Source: Verrucomicrobia bacterium UBA3750 (GTDB taxonomy: Bacteria > Verrucomicrobiota > Kiritimatiellia > RFP12 > UBA1067). From it: a DNA stretch of 23,143 bases. The stretch covers positions 1 through 23,143 of the forward strand of contig DFGM01000084.1 in NCBI GenBank assembly GCA_002371755.1. Direction: 5' to 3'. The translations under genes were made by a program, and so were the position numbers. Under the pieces are notes generated by a model. That model searched no databases, was not told the DNA's origin, and saw nothing but the letters and a program-made list of their open reading frames with translations. Positions 14,286 through 21,347 of this stretch are shown piece by piece; position 1 is the first letter of the stretch, and each line of letters opens with the position of its first letter.

Positions 14286-16019
14286 ATGAGCGAAGAACTT
14301 GAAGAAGCAGTGGAAGAAGTCGAGATTGTAGACCTCGAGGCGCTGAGCAAGCAATACGAAGTGAAAGGCTTTTTCACGCGTTTTGCGGAAATGTGCAAGG
14401 GGCTGGGCAAGCCCCACAACACCCGCGAGTACAAGCTCGCGCGCATCGAGATGCAGCGCATGATGGCGCCTGTGATGGCGATTCTCTTCGTAGGCATCCT
14501 TCTCGCGGTGATGATAGTTCTCACCGCCGGGGCGGGAGCGAAGAAGAAGGGCATCGAAATCACCATCGCCCAGGTGGAGAACAACGACGAACCCATCGAA
14601 GAGACACCCGAGGAAGAACCGCCGGACGAACCTCCGCCGGAACCTCCGCCGATGGAAGACGTGGAAATCATGGTGGACAACCCGACCCCCGGGCCGGTCT
14701 CGACGCTCACGCCTGTTGCGGCGCCGCCTGCGACGCAGGTTTCGGTGAAGCCCGCGACGCAGGATACTGTCGCCTTCGTGAACTCGCCCGTGAAGATGAA
14801 GTCCATGGTGGGTTCGCGAACGCCCGGTTCCATCGGCGCGGCTACGCGAGGCGGCGGCAAGTATGGCGATGCATCCACGGAGGCCGCGGTCTACAAGGCG
14901 TTGCGCTGGCTCAAGAAGACGCAGCAGCCGGACGGCTCCTGGCAGTCCGAGGCGAACTGCCACTACAAGTCGAAAGCCGCCTGCACCGGCCTTGCCGTCC
15001 TTACATTCCTTGCGCACGGCGAAACGCCCAAGCAGAAGGAGTTCGGCCCGACCGTGAAGAAAGCCATCGAATGGCTTTGCGCCAACCAGAAGCAGACCAA
15101 GGCCGGCACATGGACTATAAGCGATCCGGGGGCGGAGGAATACGGCCTTCTCATCGCCACATACGCCCTTTGCGAGGCGTATGGCATGACGAAGAACCCC
15201 AACCTCAAGACCGTGGCTGAGCGTTTCCTCCAGAGAATCGTGGACAACCAGTCCCCAACCGGCGGCTGGAACTACGGTCTCAGAAAGGAGTCGACTGCTC
15301 CGGACGACATCTCCTACGGCGGCTGGTGCATCCAGGCCATCAAGGCGGGCAAGCTCGCCGGCATCCACGTGGACGGCATGGAGGAGTGCATCAAGAAGGC
15401 CATCAAGTGCCTCAAGACGCGCAACTACAACAAGCGGACTGGCTTTGCCTACCGTCCTGACAGAAGCCACTACGAGTCGTATGCAGGCCTTGGCGGCGTC
15501 GGTTGCCTTGCCATGCAGCTTCTCGGTTACGGCAAGGAGCCGGAAGTGCGCAACGCGCTCAACGTGATGAAGGATTGGCGCCCGAACTTCGACAATGGCG
15601 AAAAGGGCGACAAGTCCCATGAGCGGCCGAAAGGCTCCTGGTCTTCGCCGCAGTACTACTATTACTACGCCTCGCAGTGCAAGTTCCAGGCCGGCATGGC
15701 CGAGAACGCCGCTCCTGCCGATCAGGTGGCGTGGGAAGAGTGGAACAAGGCGATGAAAGCCTTCTATCCGTCCAACATGAAGGACGCGGGCGAAATCCCC
15801 GGGCCCGACGGCAAGCCGCGCAAATGCGCCTACTGGGTGAACAAAGACAGGCACTCCTGCCGCCCGGTGATGGATACCTGCCTTGCCGCCCTCCAGCTGA
15901 TGGTCTACTATCGCTATCTGCCCCAGGCCACCCTGAAGGCAGACGACGAAAAGAGCACCACCGCTGCGGAAGCGGCGACTGACAAGTCGAACGACATCGA
16001 CGTATCGGTCGATATCTGA
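14286..16019 (+). CDS. TonB-like protein with C-terminal squalene-cyclase-type toroid
   Basis: This 577-residue protein has three parts. Residues 1-59 are a long acidic then basic cytoplasmic segment. Residues about 61-82 form a single TM helix. Residues about 101-170 are a Pro/Glu-rich periplasmic stretch (EETPEEEPPDEPPPEPPP, then a PT/PV-rich region), the hallmark of TonB/TolA spacers. Instead of a TonB C-terminal domain, residues about 195-545 form a prenyltransferase/squalene-oxidase repeat (alpha/alpha-toroid) domain with QW-like units: QQPDGSW (213-219), AGTW (273-276), PTGGWNYG (324-331), YGGW (344-347), YAGLGGVGCLAMQLL. No class II cyclase DXDD motif is visible, so terpene cyclase activity is not supported. 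It is 15 bp downstream of exbD2 with a GGGGAGGAT ribosome binding site, and LolC follows 14 bp later. The toroid's ligand is unknown. Confidence 0.85.
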   Translation: MSEELEEAVEEVEIVDLEALSKQYEVKGFFTRFAEMCKGLGKPHNTREYKLARIEMQRMMAPVMAILFVGILLAVMIVLTAGAGAKKKGIEITIAQVENNDEPIEETPEEEPPDEPPPEPPPMEDVEIMVDNPTPGPVSTLTPVAAPPATQVSVKPATQDTVAFVNSPVKMKSMVGSRTPGSIGAATRGGGKYGDASTEAAVYKALRWLKKTQQPDGSWQSEANCHYKSKAACTGLAVLTFLAHGETPKQKEFGPTVKKAIEWLCANQKQTKAGTWTISDPGAEEYGLLIATYALCEAYGMTKNPNLKTVAERFLQRIVDNQSPTGGWNYGLRKESTAPDDISYGGWCIQAIKAGKLAGIHVDGMEECIKKAIKCLKTRNYNKRTGFAYRPDRSHYESYAGLGGVGCLAMQLLGYGKEPEVRNALNVMKDWRPNFDNGEKGDKSHERPKGSWSSPQYYYYYASQCKFQAGMAENAAPADQVAWEEWNKAMKAFYPSNMKDAGEIPGPDGKPRKCAYWVNKDRHSCRPVMDTCLAALQLMVYYRYLPQATLKADDEKSTTAAEAATDKSNDIDVSVDI

Positions 16020-16033
16020 CGTAAAGGACGAGA

Positions 16034-17257
16034 ATGGCATTCCCGCTCTTTCTGGCGTTGAAATACCTGAGACCGAAGCGATCCGTCGCTTCGGTCATCG
16101 CTTGCGTTTCCGTGCTGGGCGTGATGCTTGGCATTGCGGCGGTGATTATCGTCAGAAGCGTGATGACGGGTTTCGGCGATGTGTGGCAGGAGAAGATACT
16201 GGACTTCAAGCCCCACATCTCGCTCATCCCTTGGTCCGGCAATGTGGTGAGCGGCGAAAATACGCTGGCAAAGTCCCTTCGCGCCATTCCCGGCGTGACG
16301 TGCGTTACGCCGGAAGTGGATACGCGGGTGATGCTGGAATACAAGGGGCGGGTCCTTGCGCCTATTATCATTGGCGTGGAAGGGGACGACTTCCCGAAAG
16401 CCTACAAGGTCGGGCTGCCGTTCGCCGGCACGTTCGACCTTGAAGGCGATTCCATAATCCTCGGGCGCCACGCGGCCCGCCAGCTCGGCGTGGGCGTGGG
16501 CGACGAGGTGACGGTATATTCCCCCAAGACCCTCGCTTCGCGCGACGAGGTCTATCTGCCCATCAAATGGACTGTTACCGGCATCTTCTACTGCGGACAA
16601 TACGAGTACGATTCGGGATATGTGGTGGCGTCTCTGCCGAACGTGCGCGACCTCATGGGGATGGAGAAGGGCGTTTTCGCAGTGCATCTCAAAACGGCGA
16701 ATCCGCTCGACACCAAGGGATTCGCGAGAATCGTCGAAGCATGCGAAAAGGCGGCGCCCAAATTGCGCGCGCTAACCTGGAAAGAGGCGGACAGGGAACT
16801 TTTCAACGCGCTCGCCGTGGAAAAGAACATGACCGCCATACTCCTGTTGCTCATTTCTCTTGTTGCGGTATTCTGCGTGATGAACACTCTCCTCGTGCTC
16901 ACGGTCCAGAAGACGCCGGAGATAGGGCTTTTGAAGTCGCTCGGCTTCTCGAAGAAGCAGATAATGGGCGTATTCGTGGTGCATGGCATGGTGCAGTGCA
17001 CCGCGGGTGTGCTTTTGGGGCTTCTGGCGAGCTGGGCGGTGCTCGACAATCTTCAGGGAATAGTGGAAGGGCTCGGCACGCTCGGGGTGAGCGTATTCCC
17101 CGAATCCGTATACGGTCTTCCCGAAATACCCCACAGAATCGTCGCCTCCGACGTGGTGTGGGCGGTGGTCTTCGTATATGCGTTTGGCGCACTTGCTTCT
17201 CTCGTGCCCGCGCTGGTCGCGGCCAACAAGGATCCGGTAAAGGCTTTGAACGAATGA
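16034..17257 (+). CDS. LolC/LolE-family lipoprotein-releasing permease
   Basis: This 407-residue permease has the LolC/E architecture: an N-terminal TM (about 17-42, preceded by FLALKYLRPKR), a large periplasmic domain (about 45-265), and three C-terminal TMs (about 272-292, 310-335, 372-395). The cytoplasmic loop QKTPEIGLLKSLGFSKKQIMGVFVVHG is the characteristic coupling segment, and the C-terminus ends DPVKALNE as in the family. Only one permease gene is present, so the transporter may work with two copies of this LolC/E hybrid, as in LolDF-type systems. Its ATG follows an AAAGGACGAG ribosome binding site, and its stop overlaps the LolD start by 4 bp. It probably extracts outer-membrane lipoproteins from the inner membrane. 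Confidence 0.9.
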   Translation: MAFPLFLALKYLRPKRSVASVIACVSVLGVMLGIAAVIIVRSVMTGFGDVWQEKILDFKPHISLIPWSGNVVSGENTLAKSLRAIPGVTCVTPEVDTRVMLEYKGRVLAPIIIGVEGDDFPKAYKVGLPFAGTFDLEGDSIILGRHAARQLGVGVGDEVTVYSPKTLASRDEVYLPIKWTVTGIFYCGQYEYDSGYVVASLPNVRDLMGMEKGVFAVHLKTANPLDTKGFARIVEACEKAAPKLRALTWKEADRELFNALAVEKNMTAILLLLISLVAVFCVMNTLLVLTVQKTPEIGLLKSLGFSKKQIMGVFVVHGMVQCTAGVLLGLLASWAVLDNLQGIVEGLGTLGVSVFPESVYGLPEIPHRIVASDVVWAVVFVYAFGALASLVPALVAANKDPVKALNE

Positions 17258-17898
17258 CGGTGCTTGCGACAATAGATATCGTGAAGAGGTTCAAGATCCC
17301 CGGACAGAAGCCCGTGGAGGTTCTGAAGGGAGTGAACTTTGCCGTGAAGGCCGGCGAGAAAGTCGCGATAGTTGGCAGGTCGGGTGCGGGGAAGTCTACT
17401 TTGCTGCACATCTTAGGCGGACTTCTGAAGCCCACATCGGGCACGGTGACGCGCCCCGAGAACTTCGGTTTCGTATTCCAGAGCTATCATCTGATGCCGG
17501 AATTGACGGTTCTCGAGAACGTGATGCTGCCTGCCAAGGCCGCACGAGTTGCAGGGCGGATGCCGGGCATCGCGGCGGTAAAGGAAAACGCGCTTGCACT
17601 TATCGAACGCGTGGGCCTCGCCAATCGCGCCCATCACCTTCCTGCGGAACTTTCCGGCGGCGAACGCCAACGCGCGGCAATCGCGCGCTCGCTCATCACA
17701 AACCCCTCGCTCGTCCTGGCGGACGAGCCTACTGGCAATCTCGATGCGCTCACGGGCGCAGATATATTGAGAATGCTTTCCGAACTTTCCGGCGGCAATG
17801 TCGCCCTCGTCCTCGTCACCCACTCCCCGGAAGCGGCTGCGATTTGCGATCGCGTGCTCACGCTGGAGGATGGCCTGCTCAAACAAAAGGATTCATGA
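17254..17898 (+). CDS. lolD: LolD-family ABC transporter ATPase, short form
   Basis: This 214-residue ATPase starts at the ATG at 17254, overlapping the LolC stop (ATGA). The open frame extends further upstream, but that part is a shadow of the permease gene. Motifs: Walker A GRSGAGKST (41-49), Q-loop FVFQSYHLMPELTVLENV (73-90), signature LSGGE (133-137), Walker B LVLADEPTG (153-161) and H-loop VTHSP (188-192), all intact. SYHLMPELTVLENV is typical of LolD. The segment between PTSGTV and the Q-loop is about 25-30 residues shorter than usual, lacking the normal FDG...LR-N-R stretch. It should pair with the upstream permease to drive lipoprotein release. Confidence 0.9.
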   Translation: MTVLATIDIVKRFKIPGQKPVEVLKGVNFAVKAGEKVAIVGRSGAGKSTLLHILGGLLKPTSGTVTRPENFGFVFQSYHLMPELTVLENVMLPAKAARVAGRMPGIAAVKENALALIERVGLANRAHHLPAELSGGERQRAAIARSLITNPSLVLADEPTGNLDALTGADILRMLSELSGGNVALVLVTHSPEAAAICDRVLTLEDGLLKQKDS

Positions 17899-17899
17899 T

Positions 17900-18634
17900 A
17901 TGACTTCCCCTCTTCTTTCCCGCAAGGCCTGGCTTTTGCCCGTATACCTCTTTGCAGCGATGTCTGCCATGTTGACAGCCATCTGGTGCGCAATCGAGCC
18001 GGGGCGCCTCATCCCGCTATTCGACAATCATGGCGCATCTCCCGTGGAACTTATGACTCTTCCGCTCTTCGCCTTGATTGTGCCGCTTGTGTGGCTTTGC
18101 TCGCCATTTGGCGGCTCGCGCCTTCGCCGCACCATTCTCAATATCGATGCGAGCATACTCGCCGTAATGGCGATAATTCGCGAAACCGACCTCCACAAGA
18201 TGCTTTTCGCCAAGATTTGGCCGCAGATAGACGCCTCATTCACGGGGACGGTCTTCAAAATGCGCTTCCTCAAGGCTCCGGACATCCCGATTCTCCCGAA
18301 ACTCTTCGTAATCGCGTTCTTCGTTGTTTTCTTTGCTGTCGTAGCCGGCACGTTCGCCTATTTCATCGTGCGTCTCGTGAAGGGGATATTCAGTCTCGAC
18401 CCCGTCTCTTGGACATGGGGCGCATTCGTCGTCACTACAGTGATGGTGCTGGTTGTGGACCGCCTCCCGGCGTTTCTGCGGCACAATGGATTTGACGGGC
18501 CAACCATGGACAAGGCGACGGGTTCAATCGCGGCGCTCATGAAAGTGTTTGAGGAAGGCGGCGAAATGATGATGGCCCTCTTCGCTCTCATGGCACTTTT
18601 GCAAGCGCACCTGAAATTGCAAAAAGAACTTTGA
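17900..18634 (+). CDS. Polytopic membrane protein of unknown function
   Basis: The start chosen is the ATG at 17900, just 1 bp after the lolD stop, giving 244 residues. The frame is open upstream only as a shadow of lolD. There are about six hydrophobic segments (about 11-33, 49-68, 77-93, 133-157, 171-187, 222-236). The last one is preceded by the acidic motif VFEEGGEM (216-223), which places three glutamates at a membrane border. The middle (about 95-130) is amphipathic with Lys/Asp. I recognise no family. Coupling to lolD suggests an envelope role, which is inference only. Confidence 0.8.
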   Translation: MTSPLLSRKAWLLPVYLFAAMSAMLTAIWCAIEPGRLIPLFDNHGASPVELMTLPLFALIVPLVWLCSPFGGSRLRRTILNIDASILAVMAIIRETDLHKMLFAKIWPQIDASFTGTVFKMRFLKAPDIPILPKLFVIAFFVVFFAVVAGTFAYFIVRLVKGIFSLDPVSWTWGAFVVTTVMVLVVDRLPAFLRHNGFDGPTMDKATGSIAALMKVFEEGGEMMMALFALMALLQAHLKLQKEL

Positions 18635-18693
18635 CGCCACCATAAGCGGCTAAGGCAAACGGCATAAAGTAAAACGCGAAAGGCAGGACGCAT

Positions 18694-20958
18694 ATGAAAG
18701 AGCAAATCGATATAGCCGGAAGAATGCGACTTACGCGTCTTGACGCTGCAATCGCATTCACCTTGGGGTTGGGAGTCGCGGGGGGCTTCGCCTGGCTTTT
18801 CATGCCGGGGATAGAGCCTTCGCTTTGGGAGGAAACGTCGGTAGCGGCCTCCATCGTGCCGCCACGCACGATGTTTTCGGGGCTATGGCGCCTGGCGACA
18901 GGGTACGCTTTCACCAGACTCGGTGTGGCGCAAACTATAAAGGTGCTTGGATATGCCGGGATGGCCGCTGGCGCCATTTCCGTTTCCTTGTTCTTCCTCG
19001 CTGCACGAAAGGCTCTCTCCTTTATCGTCCCGGATAGCGATGACGACGTCTGTTGGGAGCGCTTCATCGCTCCATTCTTCGCCGTAATGGCAGCAATTGC
19101 AATAGCGGTTTCTTCGCCATTCTGGAGGATGTTCCAGATATTCTCGCCCGATGCGCTTATATTCCTCGGCTTTGTCCTTTTAGGCAATATCTGGATTGGG
19201 TTTCTTGCCAAGGGCGGGACGTGGCGTCTTTTGCTGTCCATGGCGCTTGGAGGCGCACTTGCGTCCGAAACGCCGTTCGCACTGCCGCTTGTCGTAGTGC
19301 TGATACTCACATATTTCCGGCTGTGGTTCGGAGTAGGGTTCGATCTGCTTGCGCTGCCGGAAGCCATGTGCGAACCCCAAAACTTGCCGAAATGGAGAAT
19401 GTTCTTCGTATTCGCCGCATTTATCGCCGGGGGCGTTGTGCTAAACCTGCACGTCTTTTCGTCTCTGGGCGGCGTGGAGGCGAACGACTGGGTAGAGAAC
19501 GATCTCGTATTCCACTACATGCAAGCGTATGGCTCGCAGATTGTCAAGTCTTGCACCTGGATGGGTTGGCTGCTCGGCCTTGCATTCTCCGTCATGCCGC
19601 TCGTCCTGAGTGTCTTCATGGCGCCGCGCCTGGTATCCGGTGAAAAACGCATGCCGTTCATTCCCGGCCTTGTGCTGCTGGCCGTCTTCGTGTTCGCGCT
19701 TTTGCAGACGGGCGTCTTCAGCTGGGCCACGCTCTGGACGCAGGTGGAGTCCGATGGCGTGGTATCCAACACCCTGCTCGCGACGTTGTTCGCAGCCTGC
19801 GATGCATTCGCCATTGCCTTCGCCGGCTCTGTATTCGCGCTTTGGTGCCGCGAGGCCTCGAAACTCATCGAATCTGAACGGAAAGGCCGCATCCTTCGCG
19901 CCACCGTTCCCTGCATCACGGTACTCGTGCTTCTTCTCGCCGCTTTGCGCCTCCCGCGTCCTACGGAAATAAAAATGATGGAAGTGGTGAACGATGCCGT
20001 GGAAGAGACACTTCGCGAATCCGGCAACGCCAAATGGATATTCACAGACGGCAAGTTGGACGATGCATTGCGGCTCGCGGTGGCCGCAAAAGGCGGTTTG
20101 CTTGCCCCCCTCGACATGATGTCGGGTTCCGAGCCATGGAAGCGCTCCCTGCGCGAACGCGCCTTCCCTGAAGAAAGCGTGGAACGCGATCTCGCCTCCC
20201 AAGGCATACCCGTGCTGCTCAGGACCTGGTACGGCGAAAAGCCCGAACGCCTGGACGAGACCGCTCTCCAGCTTGGGTTCGATATGTGGAAACGCGACCG
20301 CAAACCCTTGCCGGTCTCTTCCGGACTCGTTGCCCGCCAGAGCGGTCTTGACACGTCCGAGGTCGAGCGCGGCCGCGTTGCCGCAAGGGAAATCGCAAAC
20401 CGCATGATCGCCCTCGGACCGAAAATCGATTCCGCCCGTCCCTCAAAGGCGCTGATGGACGCTTTTACGGCTGTCGGATGGCGCATTTCCCGCTTCTCCC
20501 GCCTCTCCGGCGATGATGCTTTGGCGGATGCGCTCGACGACTCCAACTCCATCATCAAGAACATCCTTTCGCAAGTGGAATACGAGCGCCGGAGAGCCTT
20601 CATGATGCTTTCCCCGGCGGAGGGACTGCAACTCGCACTTCGGAGGGCGGACTTTTCCGAGGCGCGCAAGTTCGCCTCCGTCATACTCAAACTGGACGAG
20701 GATAATCCCGAGGCGAACTTCGCCATGGGCATGTGGTGCGCCCAGGATGGGGAATTGGATGCCGCGGAACGCTATTTGCGCCGCTGCCTTATTCGCCGTC
20801 CGGACGAGCCGGTAGTGCTGAACAACCTGTCCATTGTCTGCCGCAAGCTCAAACGCTACGATGAAGCGCTGGAGCTTGCCGAACGCTCCTTGCGGCTCCT
20901 TCCGGAGTCCCAGGAGGTAAAACGCACCCTCCACGACGCCCAGGAGAAGGCTCCATAA
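18694..20958 (+). CDS. Multi-spanning membrane protein with C-terminal TPR domain
   Basis: This 754-residue protein has an N-terminal membrane region of roughly 10-12 helices (residues about 16-420), a soluble middle domain (about 430-620) and a C-terminal TPR region (about 640-754). The TPR region includes EARKFASVILKLDEDNPEANFAMGM, ELDAAERYLRRCLIRRPDEPVVLNNLS and YDEALELAERSLRLLPESQEV. The overall shape resembles membrane glycosyltransferase-like proteins with TPR tails, but I see no catalytic signature that would justify naming one. An AAGGCAGG ribosome binding site precedes the ATG, 59 bp after the upstream gene. A hairpin begins at its stop codon. Function unknown. Confidence 0.82.
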   Translation: MKEQIDIAGRMRLTRLDAAIAFTLGLGVAGGFAWLFMPGIEPSLWEETSVAASIVPPRTMFSGLWRLATGYAFTRLGVAQTIKVLGYAGMAAGAISVSLFFLAARKALSFIVPDSDDDVCWERFIAPFFAVMAAIAIAVSSPFWRMFQIFSPDALIFLGFVLLGNIWIGFLAKGGTWRLLLSMALGGALASETPFALPLVVVLILTYFRLWFGVGFDLLALPEAMCEPQNLPKWRMFFVFAAFIAGGVVLNLHVFSSLGGVEANDWVENDLVFHYMQAYGSQIVKSCTWMGWLLGLAFSVMPLVLSVFMAPRLVSGEKRMPFIPGLVLLAVFVFALLQTGVFSWATLWTQVESDGVVSNTLLATLFAACDAFAIAFAGSVFALWCREASKLIESERKGRILRATVPCITVLVLLLAALRLPRPTEIKMMEVVNDAVEETLRESGNAKWIFTDGKLDDALRLAVAAKGGLLAPLDMMSGSEPWKRSLRERAFPEESVERDLASQGIPVLLRTWYGEKPERLDETALQLGFDMWKRDRKPLPVSSGLVARQSGLDTSEVERGRVAAREIANRMIALGPKIDSARPSKALMDAFTAVGWRISRFSRLSGDDALADALDDSNSIIKNILSQVEYERRRAFMMLSPAEGLQLALRRADFSEARKFASVILKLDEDNPEANFAMGMWCAQDGELDAAERYLRRCLIRRPDEPVVLNNLSIVCRKLKRYDEALELAERSLRLLPESQEVKRTLHDAQEKAP

Positions 20959-21005
20959 AGGTCGACACCCGGCAAAGGGGTTCAAAGCACCCCCGCAGAC
21001 CTTTA
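20956..21005 (+). terminator. Nested hairpin beginning in the stop codon of the envelope operon
   Basis: TAAAGGTC (20956-20963, starting with the TAA stop) is perfectly complementary to GACCTTTA (20998-21005). Inside it GGGGT and ACCCC form a second 5-bp stem with a 7-nt loop. The right arm ends TTTA and is followed by ATTG, so the T-tract is poor. It probably marks the end of the operon transcript, either as a weak terminator or as a stabilising 3' structure. Confidence 0.6.
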
Positions 21006-21100
21006 ATTGCGTAAATCGAAAGCAAACGCCCGGCTTCCGCACAGTTATCTCGCGAAAGCCTGAGCTGGATACGCCCACAGGCGCAGACCCGGTCAGCCCG

Positions 21101-21232
21101 ATGGGCATTGGCTGGGAATCCAATGGGCATTGAATCCGAATCCAATGGGCATCGGTCCGGAACTCAATGGGCATTGAATTGGAATCCAATGGGCATTGGA
21201 TTTGCGCCCAATGGGCATTGAGTTCAGGACCA
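21101..21232. repeat. Six tandem 22-bp repeats with a palindromic core
   Basis: ATGGGCAT starts at 21101, 21123, 21145, 21167, 21189 and 21211, exactly every 22 bp without a single indel. Each unit shares a core of about 13 bp (CCAATGGGCATTG, with slight changes) and has a variable half of about 9 bp. The core is a dyad, CAATG-GG-CATTG, and around 21189 it extends to AATCCAATGGGCATTGGATT, with perfect 9-bp arms. In-phase degenerate copies may flank it at 21079-21100 and 21233-21254. Because 22 is not a multiple of three, the array cannot encode a repeat peptide in one frame. Confidence 0.9.
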
Positions 21233-21266
21233 GTGCGCGTTGCTCGTGGGGTGGGTGGCGGGGCAA

Positions 21267-21289
21267 GGCGAACGGCCTTCCCGTTTGCC
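21267..21289. other. Strong hairpin after the repeat array
   Basis: GGCGAACGG (21267-21275) and CCGTTTGCC (21281-21289) pair with one mismatch (a G-T wobble in one RNA orientation) around a CCTTC loop. It lies directly before a second small hairpin. Neither strand carries a T-tract next to it. It could be an RNA 3'-end structure for transcripts coming from either side. Confidence 0.45.
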
Positions 21290-21303
21290 ACAGTTTCCTG
21301 TGG
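21288..21303. other. Hairpin CCACAG-TTTC-CTGTGG
   Basis: Perfect 6-bp arms (21288-21293 and 21298-21303) close a 4-nt loop; on the minus strand the loop reads GAAA, a GNRA tetraloop. On that strand it lies just downstream of the T9 tract of the tRNA terminator, so it may be a backup or a decay block for read-through RNA. Confidence 0.45.
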
Positions 21304-21305
21304 GC

Positions 21306-21326
21306 AAAAAAAAACCGCATCTGCGG
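21306..21326 (-). terminator. Intrinsic terminator downstream of the tRNA
   Basis: On the minus strand the sequence reads CCGCAGATGCGG followed by nine T (the run of nine A at 21306-21314 on the plus strand). The stem is 4-5 bp with a tiny loop, flanked by extra C/G. Position and orientation fit termination of the tRNA transcript about 20 bp after its CCA end. Confidence 0.7.
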
Positions 21327-21347
21327 GGATAGGAGGAGGAGAAGCGT

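Noticed and set aside
14286..16019. Terpene or squalene cyclase enzyme
   Set aside because: No DXDD motif or other catalytic acid pattern is visible, and the domain follows a TM helix and periplasmic spacer; only the fold is supported.
13761..16040. 759-codon minus-strand frame opposite exbD2 and the toroid gene
   Set aside because: Composition is Arg/His/Val-rich with no motifs; the plus strand encodes recognisable ExbD and toroid proteins.
16567..17253. Long N-terminal extension of LolD (443 codons)
   Set aside because: The upstream part is an out-of-frame reading of the permease gene; ATPase homology starts at the ATG at 17254, which overlaps the permease stop as ATGA.
16034..17257. MacB or FtsX type permease instead of LolC/E
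   Set aside because: Length, the TM1-large domain-three TM layout, the EIGLLKSLGFSKKQI coupling loop and the LolD-like partner ATPase favour LolC/E.
21101..21232. CRISPR array
   Set aside because: Units are only 22 bp with about 13 bp conserved and about 9 bp variable, too short for repeat-spacer structure, and no cas genes are in the window.
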